Shown here in pieces: positions 44,065 to 53,586 of a stretch of DNA of 64,000 nucleotides (position 1 is its first letter; every line of letters begins with the position of its first letter). The translations under genes and the position numbers were made by a program. Under the pieces are notes generated by a model. It was not told where the DNA came from. It made no database searches and saw only the letters and a program-made list of their open reading frames with translations. The DNA is taken from positions 1,642,002 to 1,706,001 of the forward strand of contig JARUHG010000001.1 of NCBI GenBank assembly GCA_031216755.1, read 5' to 3'. Source of the stretch: Lysobacter arvi. GTDB lineage: Bacteria > Pseudomonadota > Gammaproteobacteria > Xanthomonadales > Xanthomonadaceae.

Positions 44065-45471
44065 TTAGGCCCCGTCCGGCACTTTTGCAAGGGCCGCGTC
44101 GATGCGGGCCAGCGCCTCGGCCTGCCCAGCCAGGTAGACCGTGTGCGAGATGTCCGGCGACACCTGCGTACCGGTGATCGCCACGCGCATCGGCTGTGCG
44201 ACCTTGCCCATGCCGATGCCCAGCGCTTCGGCGGTCGCGTGCAGCGCCTGCGATACCGTTTCGGCCGTCCACTGCGTCAGCGCGGCCAGCCGCGCGCGCG
44301 CGTCGGTCAGCGGCGCGCGCGCCGCGGCGGTGAGGTGCTTGGCGACGGCCGCATCGTCGTACTGCGTCAACGGGCCGAACCAGACGGCCGCGCGCTCGGC
44401 CATTTCCTTCAGCGTCTGCACGCGGTCGCGCAGCGCGACCACGATGTCGGCCGACGCCGGACCTGCCGCCCGATCGTAGCCCTGCGCATCCAGGTGCCAT
44501 TCCAGGTGCCGGGCGACGTCGTTCGGATCGTCGTTCTTCAGGTACTGCTGGTTGAGCCAGCCCAGCTTCGCCGGATCCATGCGCGAGGCCTTCGCGTTCA
44601 CGTCCTTCAGGTCGAACAGCTCGGTCATCTGCGCGATCGAGAAGATCTCCTGATCGCCATGCGACCAGCCCAGGCGCACCAGGTAGTTCAGCAGCGCGTG
44701 CGGCAGATAGCCCATTTCGCGGTACTGCATGACGTCGGCCGCGCCGGTGCGCTTGGAAAGCTTGGCGCCTTCGGGGTCCAGGATCATCGGCAGGTGCGCG
44801 AAATGGGGCACGGTGGCGCCGAGCGCACGGTAGATGTTGATCTGCCGCGGCGTGTTGTTGACATGGTCGTCGCCGCGCACGACGTCGGTGATGCCCATGT
44901 CCAGATCGTCGACGACCACGGCGAAGTTGTAGGTCGGGTAGCCGTCGGAACGGAAGATCACCAGGTCGTCGAGTTCGCTGTTGGCGAACTCGATGGTGCC
45001 CTTGACCTTGTCGTCCCACGTCACCACGCCGTCGAGCGGATTCTTGAAGCGGATGACGCGGTTGGGATCGTCGCGGTAGCCCTCGTTGCGATCGCGATAC
45101 GCGCCGTGGTAGCGCGGCTTGTCGCCCGCGGCCATGGCCTTCTCGCGCATGGCTTCGAGTTCTTCCTTCGTCTCGTAGGCGTAGTAGGCGGTGCCGGCGG
45201 CGACCATCTGCTCGGCGACCGCGCGGTAACGATCGAGGCGCTGGGTCTGGTAGATCGGGCCCTCGTCGTAGGACAGGCCCAGCCAGTCCATCGCCTGCAG
45301 GATCGCGTCGATCGCCGCCTGCGTGCTGCGTTCGCGGTCGGTGTCCTCGATCCGCAGGATGAATTCGCCGCCGCGACGGCGTGCCTCCAGCCAGCAGTAC
45401 AGCGCCGTGCGGGCACCGCCGATGTGCAGGTAGCCGGTGGGACTGGGGGCGAAACGGGTGCGGCAGGTCAT
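44065..45471 (-). CDS. gltX: Glutamyl-tRNA synthetase
   Basis: 468 residues. The class I signature [20 protein letters not shown] has HIGG in place of HIGH (usual for this family), and the KMSKS-type loop reads [24 protein letters not shown] and [20 protein letters not shown] are also diagnostic. It charges tRNA-Glu with glutamate in the cytoplasm. A TAAAAT -10-like element lies about 37 bases upstream of the ATG. It is divergent from lpxH. Confidence 0.97.
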   Translation of the reverse strand: MTCRTRFAPSPTGYLHIGGARTALYCWLEARRRGGEFILRIEDTDRERSTQAAIDAILQAMDWLGLSYDEGPIYQTQRLDRYRAVAEQMVAAGTAYYAYETKEELEAMREKAMAAGDKPRYHGAYRDRNEGYRDDPNRVIRFKNPLDGVVTWDDKVKGTIEFANSELDDLVIFRSDGYPTYNFAVVVDDLDMGITDVVRGDDHVNNTPRQINIYRALGATVPHFAHLPMILDPEGAKLSKRTGAADVMQYREMGYLPHALLNYLVRLGWSHGDQEIFSIAQMTELFDLKDVNAKASRMDPAKLGWLNQQYLKNDDPNDVARHLEWHLDAQGYDRAAGPASADIVVALRDRVQTLKEMAERAAVWFGPLTQYDDAAVAKHLTAAARAPLTDARARLAALTQWTAETVSQALHATAEALGIGMGKVAQPMRVAITGTQVSPDISHTVYLAGQAEALARIDAALAKVPDGA

Positions 45472-45548
45472 GCGGTCGACTCGGAACGGCGGAAACCGGC
45501 GATTTTACCGGAGCGGGCGCGATGCGGCCGGATGCGGCGCCCAGGCCC

Positions 45549-45563
45549 TAGAATCCCCCCATG
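45549..45563 (+). promoter_or_regulatory. -10 element and leaderless start of lpxH
   Basis: TAGAAT (45549-45554), six bases of mostly C, then ATG at 45561. No ribosome binding site. Confidence 0.55.
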
Positions 45564-46298
45564 GCGACCCTCTTCATCTCCGACCTCCACCTCGACGCCG
45601 AACGGCCGCGGATCACCGAACTGTTCGGGCACTTCGTCCGCAACGAGGCCCGCCACGCGGACGCGCTGTACATCCTGGGCGACCTGTTCGAGGCGTGGGT
45701 CGGCGACGACGACCCGTCCGAAACGGGCGCCTTCGTCGCACGCGAACTGCACGCGCTGCAGGCGTCCGGCGTACCGGTGTATTTCATCCGCGGCAATCGC
45801 GATTTCCTGCTGGGCGAGGATTACGCGCGCCGCGCCGGCATGCGCATCCTGGCCGATCCGTCGGTGGTGATGCTCTACGGCGAGCCGACGTTGATCCTGC
45901 ACGGCGACACGCTGTGCACGGACGATGTCGCCTACCAGCAGTTCCGCGCGCAGACGCGGGATCCCAAATGGCAGGCCCAGTTCCTTTCGCAGCCGCTGGC
46001 GGCGCGAATCGCTTTCGCGCAGCAGGCGCGGGCGGCCAGTCGCGCGCACCAGAGCGGCCTGAAGCAGCAGGGCACGATGGAGACCATCACCGACGTGTCG
46101 CCGGACACGGTCGACGGCACGTTCAGCCGCTACGGGCTTGCGCGCATCGTCCACGGCCACACGCATCGGCCGGCGGTGCACGAGGTCATGGTCGACGGCC
46201 GTCCGTGCGAACGCATCGTGCTCGGCGACTGGTACGACCACGGCTCGGTCCTGCGCGTGACGCGAAAGGGATTCGAGCTGTGCGGGCTGTCGATGTAG
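45561..46298 (+). CDS. lpxH: UDP-2,3-diacylglucosamine diphosphatase
   Basis: 245 residues of the calcineurin-like phosphoesterase fold. Two-metal ligands: D8 and H10 in [13 protein letters not shown]41 in [14 protein letters not shown]79 in [10 protein letters not shown]114 in [12 protein letters not shown], and histidines in [21 protein letters not shown] and the DVAYQQFR insert are specific to LpxH. It hydrolyses UDP-2,3-diacylglucosamine to lipid X in lipid A synthesis at the inner membrane. Leaderless start likely. Confidence 0.96.
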   Translation: MATLFISDLHLDAERPRITELFGHFVRNEARHADALYILGDLFEAWVGDDDPSETGAFVARELHALQASGVPVYFIRGNRDFLLGEDYARRAGMRILADPSVVMLYGEPTLILHGDTLCTDDVAYQQFRAQTRDPKWQAQFLSQPLAARIAFAQQARAASRAHQSGLKQQGTMETITDVSPDTVDGTFSRYGLARIVHGHTHRPAVHEVMVDGRPCERIVLGDWYDHGSVLRVTRKGFELCGLSM

Positions 46299-46425
46299 AA
46301 CGCGCTGTGGTGGCTCGCGCGGTGCGCGAGCGTCAGGCCTGCGATCGCGCCAGCTCACCCGAGGTTGGCCCGGCGGACGCTGCACCCATTCTGCTGCCGT
46401 GCACGGGGCATCCGACGAATCGACG

Positions 46426-46502
46426 TGGATGCCAGCGTTCGCTGGAATGACGGATCGGCGCGGAAAGCCTGCCGGCGTGGCCCCGGCTCTTGCCGGGATG
46501 AC
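46426..46502. repeat. Two REP-like palindromes between lpxH and the DUF455 gene
   Basis: CCAGCG-TT-CGCTGG (46432-46445) followed by AATGACGG, and CCCGGCTCTTGCCGGG (46481-46496) followed by ATGACGCC. Each palindrome plus its ATGACG extension matches, from memory, a dispersed intergenic element of proteobacteria. The remaining bases of this 251-bp gap show nothing else. Confidence 0.6.
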
Positions 46503-46549
46503 GCCCTTGGGGACCGCGATGTCGTTCCGCGACAACTACCCGGCCAGTT

Positions 46550-47353
46550 TCAGCCGGCCAGTTTCTCCAGCGCTTCGAGTTCCTCCGGACCGAACCCCGC
46601 CGCGCTGCGTGCCTCATGGTTGAACGGTCCGTACAGCACCGCGCGCGCGTACTCGGCCAGCAGTTCGCGGAAGCGCGGCACCGGATCGACGCCCGCCTGC
46701 TTGCAATACCAGCGGAACCAGCGCGATCCGGCGGCGACGTGCGCCACTTCCTCGCGCAGGATGATCTCCAGGATGCCCACCGTCGCTTCGTCGCCCATCG
46801 CGCGCAGCTTCACGATCATGCCGGGCGTGACATCGAGCCCGCGCGCTTCCAGCACGCGCGGTACCAGCGCCATGCGCGCGAGCCCGTCGTGCGCGGTTTT
46901 CTCGGCCATTTCCCACAGGCCGTTGTGCGCGTCGAAGTCGCCGTAGTCGCGACCGAACTCGCGCAGGCGCGCGCGCAGCAGGTTGAAATGCCGCGCCTCG
47001 TCGTTCGCCACGCCCACCCAGTCGGCATAGAACGCATCGGGCATTCCGCGAAAGCGGTACACCGCGTCCCAGGCCAGGTCGATCGCGTTGAACTCGATGT
47101 GCGCGATCGCGTGGATGAACGCCGCGCGGCCTTCCTCGCTGCCGAACCCGCGCCGCGGCAGGTCGCGCGGATGCACGAGCAGCGGACGTTCGGGTCGCCC
47201 CGGCATGCGGATGGGCTCCGGCGCCGGCGCGTCTTCGGGCCGGGTCAGTTCGCCGCGCGCGAAGGCGTCCGCGGCGGCGAAGGTCGCGGCGACCTTCATC
47301 TCCGGCGTGGCCGCGTCGAGGCACGCCCGCGCGGCGTCGAACAGCGACGGCAT
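46550..47353 (-). CDS. DUF455 ferritin-like protein
   Basis: 267 residues. The conserved ferritin-like metal-binding helices are visible: AAFIHAIAHIEFNAIDLAWD, WVGVANDEARHFNLLRARL and LEIILREEVAHVAAGSRWF, giving the E/H ligands of a di-iron site. Function of DUF455 is not established; some members are annotated as tRNA- or rhamnosyltransferase-associated without evidence. It is four bases downstream of rraB-like and is the last gene of the folC-to-purF gene string on this strand. Confidence 0.86.
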   Translation of the reverse strand: MPSLFDAARACLDAATPEMKVAATFAAADAFARGELTRPEDAPAPEPIRMPGRPERPLLVHPRDLPRRGFGSEEGRAAFIHAIAHIEFNAIDLAWDAVYRFRGMPDAFYADWVGVANDEARHFNLLRARLREFGRDYGDFDAHNGLWEMAEKTAHDGLARMALVPRVLEARGLDVTPGMIVKLRAMGDEATVGILEIILREEVAHVAAGSRWFRWYCKQAGVDPVPRFRELLAEYARAVLYGPFNHEARSAAGFGPEELEALEKLAG

Positions 47354-47357
47354 GGCG

Positions 47358-47714
47358 TCAGTTCGCGGCGGGATCGGCCGGCGAGCAGCCCCAGCCGTCG
47401 GCGAAGCCGCCGTGCATTTCGGCCAGTTCCGCCAGCTCGCGCTCCAGGGCGGTGATCGCCGCGTGCGAAGGCGCCATGATGCGCACGACGCACACCTGCC
47501 ACACGTCTTCCTCGTCGACTTCCGGCTCGTCCACCGCCACGAACGGCTTTTCCGCCGCCGCGGCGGCGAACGCCTCCGCCTGCGATTCGTCGTCGAACAC
47601 GTGGAAGAACTCGATCGGGCGCTCGAGCGACAGGTCGTCGCCGTCGTCGAGCATGCGGCGCAGGACGTCGCCGTTCTCGTCGTTTGGGATCATCGCCCGC
47701 TGCAGTTCGCGCAC
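47358..47714 (-). CDS. RraB-like ribonuclease E inhibitor family protein
   Basis: 118 residues. DDGDDLSLERPIEFFHVFDD, VWQVCVVRIMAPSHAAITAL and the end GGFADGWGCSPAD match the RraB/DUF1260 family. RraB binds RNase E and alters mRNA decay. The start is GTG at 47714: GGAGGG lies seven bases upstream, better placed than for the ATG seven codons later. It begins one base after the purF stop codon, so it is translated with purF. Binding to RNase E is inferred from family. Confidence 0.8.
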   Translation of the reverse strand: MRELQRAMIPNDENGDVLRRMLDDGDDLSLERPIEFFHVFDDESQAEAFAAAAAEKPFVAVDEPEVDEEDVWQVCVVRIMAPSHAAITALERELAELAEMHGGFADGWGCSPADPAAN

Positions 47715-47715
47715 G

Positions 47716-49182
47716 TCACGCCCTCCGCGTCTTCTTCGCCTCGTCCGAACGCAGTTGCTGGATGCGTTCGAAATATCCCGGCTCGATGCCGGTGACGTAC
47801 TCGCCGTTGAAGCACGACGAATCGAACGCGTCGATGCGGTGCTTCGGCCCGGACACCGCGTCCTCCAGGTCGGCCAGGTCCTGGTAGATCAGCCAGTCCA
47901 CGCCCAGCAGCTTCTCGACTTCCTCGTCGGTGCGGCCGTGCGCGACGAGTTCCTCGGCCGACGGCATGTCGATGCCGTAGACGTTCGGGTAACGCACCGC
48001 CGGCGCGGCCGACGCGAGGTACACCTTGCGGGCGCCGGCATCGCGCGCCATCTGCACGATCTGCCTGGACGTCGTGCCGCGCACGATGGAATCGTCGACC
48101 AGCAGCACGACGCGGTTGCGGAACTCCAGCGGGATCGGGTTGAGCTTGCGGCGCACGGACTTCGCGCGCTCGCCCTGCCCCGGCATGATGAAGGTGCGGC
48201 CGACGTAACGGTTCTTGATGAAGCCTTCGCGGTATTTCACGCCGATGACGTTGGCGATTTCCAGCGCCGCGTCGCGCGAGGTATCGGGAATCGGGATGAC
48301 GGTGTCGATGTCGTGGTCCGGACGCAGGCGCAGGATCTTCTCGCCGAGCTTCTGGCCCATGCGCATGCGCGCCTTGTGCACGGAGACCTCGTCCATCATC
48401 GAGTCCGGGCGCGCGAAGTAGACGTACTCGAAGATGCACGGCGTGTGCTGGCGCGGCTCGGCGCACTGGCGGGTGAACAGCTCGCCGCGCGGCGTGACGA
48501 CGACGCCCTCGCCCGGGCGCACGTCGCGCACGCGCTCGAAGCCGAGCAGGTCCAGCGCGACGGACTCCGACGCGACCGCGTACTCGTCCTGCCCGCCGCT
48601 GGTGCGCTTGCCCAGCACCAGCGGACGGATGCCGTTGGGATCGCGGAACGCCACCAGGCCCAGGCCCAGCACCGTGGCGACGACGGCGAAGCCGCCGACG
48701 CAGCGACGATGCACGCCCTCGATCGCGCGGAACGCCGCGTCGGGGTTCAGCGCCTTCTGCGTGTCCAGTTCATGCGCGAAGACGTTGAGCAGCACTTCCG
48801 AATCGGATTCGGTGTTGACGTTGCGGCGGTCCTGCTCGAAGACCTCGTTGCGCAGCGCATCGGTGTTGATGAGGTTGCCGTTGTGCGCCAGCGCGATGCC
48901 GAACGGCGAGTTCACGTAGAACGGCTGGGCCTCGTCGGAGCCTTCGCTGCCGGCGGTGGGATAGCGGCAATGCGCGATGCCCACGCGCCCCTGCAGCAGC
49001 GACATCGACCCTTCGTCGAACACGTCGCTGACCAGCCCGTTGCCCTTGTGCACGCGCAGCTTGTTGCCGTTCGCCGTGGCGATGCCGGCGGCGTCCTGGC
49101 CCCGATGCTGCAGCACCGTCAGGCCGTCGTAGAGCTGCGCCGCGACGTCGTTGTGGCCGACGATACCCAGAATGCCGCACAT
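47716..49182 (-). CDS. purF: Amidophosphoribosyltransferase
   Basis: 488 residues. The N-terminal nucleophile Cys2 follows initiator Met in [12 protein letters not shown], giving the Ntn-hydrolase glutaminase domain ([22 protein letters not shown] region). The phosphoribosyltransferase loop is [19 protein letters not shown]. No propeptide is present. It makes phosphoribosylamine from PRPP and glutamine, the first step of purine synthesis. AGGA lies ten bases upstream of the ATG. Gene order cvpA-purF is conserved in gammaproteobacteria. Confidence 0.97.
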   Translation of the reverse strand: MCGILGIVGHNDVAAQLYDGLTVLQHRGQDAAGIATANGNKLRVHKGNGLVSDVFDEGSMSLLQGRVGIAHCRYPTAGSEGSDEAQPFYVNSPFGIALAHNGNLINTDALRNEVFEQDRRNVNTESDSEVLLNVFAHELDTQKALNPDAAFRAIEGVHRRCVGGFAVVATVLGLGLVAFRDPNGIRPLVLGKRTSGGQDEYAVASESVALDLLGFERVRDVRPGEGVVVTPRGELFTRQCAEPRQHTPCIFEYVYFARPDSMMDEVSVHKARMRMGQKLGEKILRLRPDHDIDTVIPIPDTSRDAALEIANVIGVKYREGFIKNRYVGRTFIMPGQGERAKSVRRKLNPIPLEFRNRVVLLVDDSIVRGTTSRQIVQMARDAGARKVYLASAAPAVRYPNVYGIDMPSAEELVAHGRTDEEVEKLLGVDWLIYQDLADLEDAVSGPKHRIDAFDSSCFNGEYVTGIEPGYFERIQQLRSDEAKKTRRA

Positions 49183-49248
49183 GGTGATGAGTCCTGCTGT
49201 GAAGTTGTGTGTTGCCGCGGACGCCAGGCCCGCTCGATCGCGATGCCG

Positions 49249-49827
49249 TCAGGCCTCGCCCACCGGCGCCGGCAGGGCCGGCGTGGCGTCCGGCGTCACC
49301 GCCGGCGGAAGTTCCGGGTGCTCCGTCGGCGCGCGACCGTCCAGATCGACGTGCTCGGCGGCCCACGCCGGCAGCCATGCACGCATCCATTGCGCGCCCG
49401 GCACGAACACCGGCACCACCTGCGACTGCTGCCACTCCGGCTCGCGCGGCATCGCCGTCAGTCCGGCCAGCAGCACCAGCACGCAGGCGACGAACGCACC
49501 GCGGGCGATGCCCAGCACCAGGCCGAGCAGGCGGTCCAGTCCGGACAGCCCGACCGACTGCACCAGCTTGCGCACCAGCCAGCCGACCAGGCCGACCACC
49601 AGCAGCACGCCGATGAAACACAGCGCATAGCCACCGAAGAGCTCGCCGGCGCCGACCTCACCGTCGCCGGAGAGCAGCAGGCCGACGTCGGCCCCGAAGT
49701 GGAACGCGGCCCAGCCGGCCAGCAGCCAGGCCACGAGCGAGGCGAGCACGCCGACGAAACCGCGCATCAGCCCGAACAGCGCCGACACCGCGACCACCGC
49801 CAGCAGGACCCAGTCGATCGCGCCCAT
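49249..49827 (-). CDS. cvpA: CvpA family membrane protein
   Basis: 192 residues with four hydrophobic helices (about 5-22, 25-42, 62-85 and 100-120). The start MGAIDWVLLAVVAVSALFGL and GFVGVLASLVAWLLAGWAAF are typical of CvpA, a colicin V production protein needed in E. coli for bile salt and envelope stress tolerance. A C-terminal periplasmic or cytoplasmic tail of 65 residues is variable. It precedes purF by 66 bp. Confidence 0.92.
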   Translation of the reverse strand: MGAIDWVLLAVVAVSALFGLMRGFVGVLASLVAWLLAGWAAFHFGADVGLLLSGDGEVGAGELFGGYALCFIGVLLVVGLVGWLVRKLVQSVGLSGLDRLLGLVLGIARGAFVACVLVLLAGLTAMPREPEWQQSQVVPVFVPGAQWMRAWLPAWAAEHVDLDGRAPTEHPELPPAVTPDATPALPAPVGEA

Positions 49828-49852
49828 GCGCTAATCCAAGGCCCAGATGGGG

Positions 49853-50890
49853 TCAGGGATGCGGGCGGACAATGCCGCTCACGCCCAGTTTCGACGCGAC
49901 CTGCGCCTTCAGCTGGTCGGCCTGGTCGCGGCTGGCGACCGGGCCGACGCGAACGCGGTTCAGCACGCCCTTGTCGGTACGGACCTGTTCGACGAACGCG
50001 CTGAAGCCCGCCGACCGCGCGCGGTCGCGCAGCTTGTCGGCTTCGGCGGCGCTGCCGAAGGCGCCCAACTGGACGGCGAAGCCCACGCCGGAGGCGGCCG
50101 GCGTACTCGGCCGGGCGGCCACCGGCGCCGGTGCGGGCTTCGCGGCGGGTTTTTCGATCTTGGCGACGGGCTTTTCGGCGGCTGCGACGGGCTTGGTCGC
50201 GGCGGGTTTGGCCGGCTCCGGCGGCAGCGGCGCGGCCGCGGGCGTTGCCGGGCGCGACTCGGCCAACGGGACCGGAGCGGAGACGGACGCGGTCTGGGCC
50301 GTGCTTGCGGTCGGTTCTGCGGCTTCGGCGTCGAGCACCACGACCTTCGCGCCGACATCGCTGCGCACCCGGCCGGACTGCAGACGCGCGGCCTCGGCCT
50401 CGGCCTGCGTGGCGAACGGCCCGATGCGCACGCGATGCAGGGTGCGACCGTTGCCCGGGACCGGCTCGTGATAGGCGACCAGCTGCGCGCCCTGCAGGGC
50501 CTTCACGACGCGATCGGCGTCGGCCGCGCTGGCGTAACTGCCGAAGCTCACGGCGAAGTTGCCGCCGCCGGCAGCAGCCGGCATAGCGCCCTGGACCGGC
50601 GCGGTGGGCGCGGTCGCGGTGGTGTCGACGGTCGGCAGCGTGTCGCCTTCGTCGGCGGCGCCCGTGCCGGCGTTCATGCCGACCGCCCCGCCGCTCGGCG
50701 CCTGGCCGGGACTGACCAGCGGCAGTTCGCGCGTTTCGAAGTCGCCTCCCGGCGCCTTGGGGAGTTCGAGCGGGACATTGGACGCCCCGCTTTCGGGGGC
50801 CGGCCCCTTGATCAGCATCGGCAGGAAGATCACCGCCAGTGCGATCAGCACGACCGCACCGATGACGCGCTGTTTCAGGGCAGGTTCCAT
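49853..50890 (-). CDS. SPOR-domain cell division protein, DedD-like, with two SPOR repeats
   Basis: 345 residues. A short cytoplasmic start, one membrane helix (VIGAVVLIALAVIFLPMLI), a proline/alanine linker, then two SPOR domains: about 112-185 (FAVSFGSYASAADADRVVKA, TLHRVRIGPFATQAEAEAAR) and 268-340 (FAVQLGAFGSAAEADKLRDR, LNRVRVGPVASRDQADQLKA). SPOR domains bind denuded glycan at septa. Two SPOR repeats instead of the usual one. An alanine/lysine/proline-rich linker separates them. It lies between folC and cvpA. Confidence 0.9.
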   Translation of the reverse strand: MEPALKQRVIGAVVLIALAVIFLPMLIKGPAPESGASNVPLELPKAPGGDFETRELPLVSPGQAPSGGAVGMNAGTGAADEGDTLPTVDTTATAPTAPVQGAMPAAAGGGNFAVSFGSYASAADADRVVKALQGAQLVAYHEPVPGNGRTLHRVRIGPFATQAEAEAARLQSGRVRSDVGAKVVVLDAEAAEPTASTAQTASVSAPVPLAESRPATPAAAPLPPEPAKPAATKPVAAAEKPVAKIEKPAAKPAPAPVAARPSTPAASGVGFAVQLGAFGSAAEADKLRDRARSAGFSAFVEQVRTDKGVLNRVRVGPVASRDQADQLKAQVASKLGVSGIVRPHP

Positions 50891-50971
50891 CGGTTCTCGT
50901 TTACCGCAGGCGGATTGCCGCGCGAATTATACCCGCGCGATCCGTCGCGGCCGCCCCGCTACCCGTCACGT

Positions 50972-52276
50972 TCAGTCGCGGGCGAGCGATGCCAGCGCGC
51001 CCGCGGCGGTGTGGAAGGAACCGAACACCAGCACGCGATCGCCAGGCCGCGCCTGCGCACGCGCCGCCCGCAGCGCCTGCGCGACATCGGCGTGGCGCGT
51101 GCCAGCGGCCGCTGCCGTATCCCGGAGGCGATCGGCCAGCGCGTCCACATCGCCGCCACGCGGGCCGGCGTCCGCCAGGCCCGCCAGGTGCCAGTCGTCG
51201 ACAACGGTCGCCATCGCCTCGGCGACGCCCGCCACGTCCTTGTCGGTCAGCGCGGCGTAAACGGCGATCACGCGGCCCGGCGCAGGCGCGGCACGAAGCC
51301 AGTCGGCCAAGGCACGCGCCGCCTGCGGGTTGTGGCCCACGTCGACGACGATCTCCACGCCGTCGCGCTCGAAGCGCTGCAGCCGCCCGCCCACGTGCGC
51401 GCGGGCGATGCCCTGCGTGTACGCCTCGCGCGGCAGCGGCCGGGGCAACGTCCTGAGCGCGCGCAACGCCGCGACCGCGACGGCTGCGTTGCGCAGTTGC
51501 ACTGGCGCGGCGAGCTGCGGCACGGGCAGTTCGAGCCGCTTGCCGATCTCGCGCCACTGCCAGCGCGCGGGCAGCGCGTGGCCGTCGGCGTCGAGCGACG
51601 GCGGCAACGGCTTGAAGAAGAAATCGTTGGCGATGCGCCACGTCGGCGCGCCGATGCGGTACGCGTGTCCCAGCACGCTCGACGGCGGATCGTCGTCCCC
51701 CAGCACCAGCGGCTTCCATGCGCGGGCGATCCCGGCCTTTTCCGCGCCGATCTGCTCGCGGTCGTCGCCGAGATAGTCCTGATGGTCCAGGTCGACGGTG
51801 GTGATCACCGCGACGTCCGCATCGACGATGTTCGTCGCGTCCAGCCGACCGCCGAGGCCGACTTCCAGAATCGCCAGGTCGAGCCCGGCGCGCTCGAACA
51901 GCCACAGCGCCGCGAGCGTGCCGTACTCGAAGTACGTCAGTGGCGTCTGGCCGCGCGTGGACTCGATCGCTTCGAAGGCGTCGATCAGCGCCTCGTCGGA
52001 CGCGTCCGCACCATCGATGCGCACCCGTTCGTTGTAGGCGAGCAGGTGCGGCGAGGTGTACGCGCCGACCTTCCAGCCGGCTGCGCGCGCGATGGATTCG
52101 ATGAACGCGACGGTCGAGCCCTTGCCGTTGGTCCCGCCCACCGTGATCACGGCCTTGCCCGGCTTGCCGAGCCGCAACGCCTGCGCGACCACGCGGATGC
52201 GGTCGAGCCCCATGTCGATGGACCGGGGGTGGATGCGTTCGATGTAGTCGAGCCAGTCGGGGAGCGTGCGGGTCAT
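50972..52276 (-). CDS. folC: Bifunctional dihydrofolate/folylpolyglutamate synthase
   Basis: 434 residues. The Mur-ligase-like P-loop is VGGTNGKGSTVAFIES (47-54), followed by YTSPHLLAYNERVRIDG, FEYGTLAALWLF, EVGLGGRLDATNIVD and DLDHQDYLGDDREQIG, all diagnostic of FolC; C-terminal DVGHNPQAARALADWL. It adds glutamate to dihydropteroate and to folates. On the minus strand TACAAT (52288-52283) is followed by six bases and the ATG, so the transcript may be leaderless. The SPOR gene follows 81 bp downstream. Confidence 0.95.
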   Translation of the reverse strand: MTRTLPDWLDYIERIHPRSIDMGLDRIRVVAQALRLGKPGKAVITVGGTNGKGSTVAFIESIARAAGWKVGAYTSPHLLAYNERVRIDGADASDEALIDAFEAIESTRGQTPLTYFEYGTLAALWLFERAGLDLAILEVGLGGRLDATNIVDADVAVITTVDLDHQDYLGDDREQIGAEKAGIARAWKPLVLGDDDPPSSVLGHAYRIGAPTWRIANDFFFKPLPPSLDADGHALPARWQWREIGKRLELPVPQLAAPVQLRNAAVAVAALRALRTLPRPLPREAYTQGIARAHVGGRLQRFERDGVEIVVDVGHNPQAARALADWLRAAPAPGRVIAVYAALTDKDVAGVAEAMATVVDDWHLAGLADAGPRGGDVDALADRLRDTAAAAGTRHADVAQALRAARAQARPGDRVLVFGSFHTAAGALASLARD

Positions 52277-52288
52277 CCCGGCATTGTA
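52274..52288 (-). promoter_or_regulatory. -10 element and leaderless start of folC
   Basis: Reading the minus strand: TACAAT, GCCGGG, ATG. No ribosome binding site is seen. Confidence 0.55.
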
Positions 52289-52318
52289 GAGAAGCGCCCG
52301 TCCAGGGCGCGCCCGCGC

Positions 52319-52960
52319 TCACAGCGCCCGGTGCACCGCTTCGCCGAAGAAGGCCGTGTGGTGACTGCAATCGTTCAGGCGCACGACGTCGAGATGGTCC
52401 ACGTCCGGACCTTCGAGCAGGTTGATCGTCGTCGGCGCCTGGCGGAACGTCCACAACTTCGCGAACGGAATGCCCAGCACGTGGCACAGCAGCACGCGGT
52501 TCACGGCGTCGTGCGCGACGACCAGCAGCGTGTCGCTCGGCCCGAGGCCCTCGGCAGCGCGCGCGAACGCCGGCCAGGCGCGATGGAACACGTGCTGCAG
52601 CGACTCGCCTTCGGGCATCAGGACCTCGTGCGGCGTATCGCGCCAGGCCTGCAGGCGATGCGGATCGCGCTCACGGATTTCCGTGGCCAGCAGGCCTTCC
52701 CACGTGCCGTGCGCGATTTCCATCAGCCCCGGATCGAGCGTGAGCGGAAGATCGCGATCGCCCAGCGCGAACTCGGCCGTCTGCCGCGCGCGGCCCAGCG
52801 GCGACGCCACGGCGCGGGTGATCGGCACCTCGCGCAGGCGCTCGCCCAGCGCGCGCGCCTGGCCGATGCCGACCTCGGACAGCGGAATGTCTTCCTGTCC
52901 CTGATAGCGGCCTTCGGCGTTCCAGGGCGTTTCGCCATGACGGGCGAGCAGAATGCGCAT
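52319..52960 (-). CDS. Histidine phosphatase family protein (phosphoglycerate mutase-like)
   Basis: 213 residues. Catalytic motif LLARHGETPWN (R7, H8, G9, E10), SPLGRARQTAE, EIAHGTWEGL (acid residue) and second histidine in LLVVAHDAVNRVL. It resembles GpmB/CobC-type phosphatases that act on small phosphate esters. Substrate unknown. It lies 43 bp before folC on the same strand. Confidence 0.9.
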   Translation of the reverse strand: MRILLARHGETPWNAEGRYQGQEDIPLSEVGIGQARALGERLREVPITRAVASPLGRARQTAEFALGDRDLPLTLDPGLMEIAHGTWEGLLATEIRERDPHRLQAWRDTPHEVLMPEGESLQHVFHRAWPAFARAAEGLGPSDTLLVVAHDAVNRVLLCHVLGIPFAKLWTFRQAPTTINLLEGPDVDHLDVVRLNDCSHHTAFFGEAVHRAL

Positions 52961-53114
52961 GCGTTCGGATCCGTGGGCGGCCGACGGAGGCGTCGTGCCG
53001 CAGGTGAGAAGTGGGGGGCCAGCCTAGCAAAAGCGCCGCGCGGCACAACGGTTGCGCTGGCAACCGCCACGCCCTTTGGGGGACCATGCGTCCTTCACCT
53101 ACGGAGCGATAACG

Positions 53115-53513
53115 ATGGCGCAGGTCAAGGGCGAGTTCGATGTGAAGCGCACGCCGGAAGGCGGGTTCGATCTGGGCGGCGGCGCGGTCGCCGGGCATTT
53201 CCGCTTCGACAAGCAGTTCCACGGCGCGCTGGACGCGACCGGCGTGGTGCACATGCTCGCCGTCGGCACGCAGGTCGACGGCTCGGCGGCGTACGTCGCG
53301 GTCGAGCGCATCGACGGCACGCTCGATGGCCTGCGCGGCGCGTTCCTCACCCAGCACAGCGGCACGCTCGATCGCGGCGTGCCCACGCTGTCGCTGACGG
53401 TCGTGCCGGATTCGGGTACCGGCGAACTGGAAGGCCTGCGCGGACGGATGCAGATCGACATCGTCGAGGGCAAGCACTACTACACGTTCGATTACGAGAT
53501 CGCGGAGGGTTGA
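53115..53513 (+). CDS. DUF3224 family protein
   Basis: 132 residues starting MAQVKGEFDVKRTPEGG; GGAG lies eight bases upstream of ATG 53115. The body is all-beta: FRFDKQFHGALDATGVVHML, AAYVAVERIDGTLDGLRGAF, TQHSGTL and VPDSGTGELEGLRGRMQIDI. These match DUF3224, an allene-oxide-cyclase-barrel-like family of unknown role. It has no signal peptide. A 12-bp hairpin without T tract follows. Confidence 0.86.
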   Translation: MAQVKGEFDVKRTPEGGFDLGGGAVAGHFRFDKQFHGALDATGVVHMLAVGTQVDGSAAYVAVERIDGTLDGLRGAFLTQHSGTLDRGVPTLSLTVVPDSGTGELEGLRGRMQIDIVEGKHYYTFDYEIAEG

Positions 53514-53525
53514 GTCCTCCCGTTT

Positions 53526-53555
53526 CAGCCCGGGTGCGCGAAAGCACCCGGGCTG
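53526..53555. terminator. Hairpin between DUF3224 and S46 peptidase genes
   Basis: Perfect 12-bp stem CAGCCCGGGTGC/GCACCCGGGCTG with loop GCGAAA; convergent genes on both sides; no T tract. Confidence 0.6.
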
Positions 53556-53586
53556 CAAGAGCCCGTCGCAGGCGGGTTCTGGTGCC

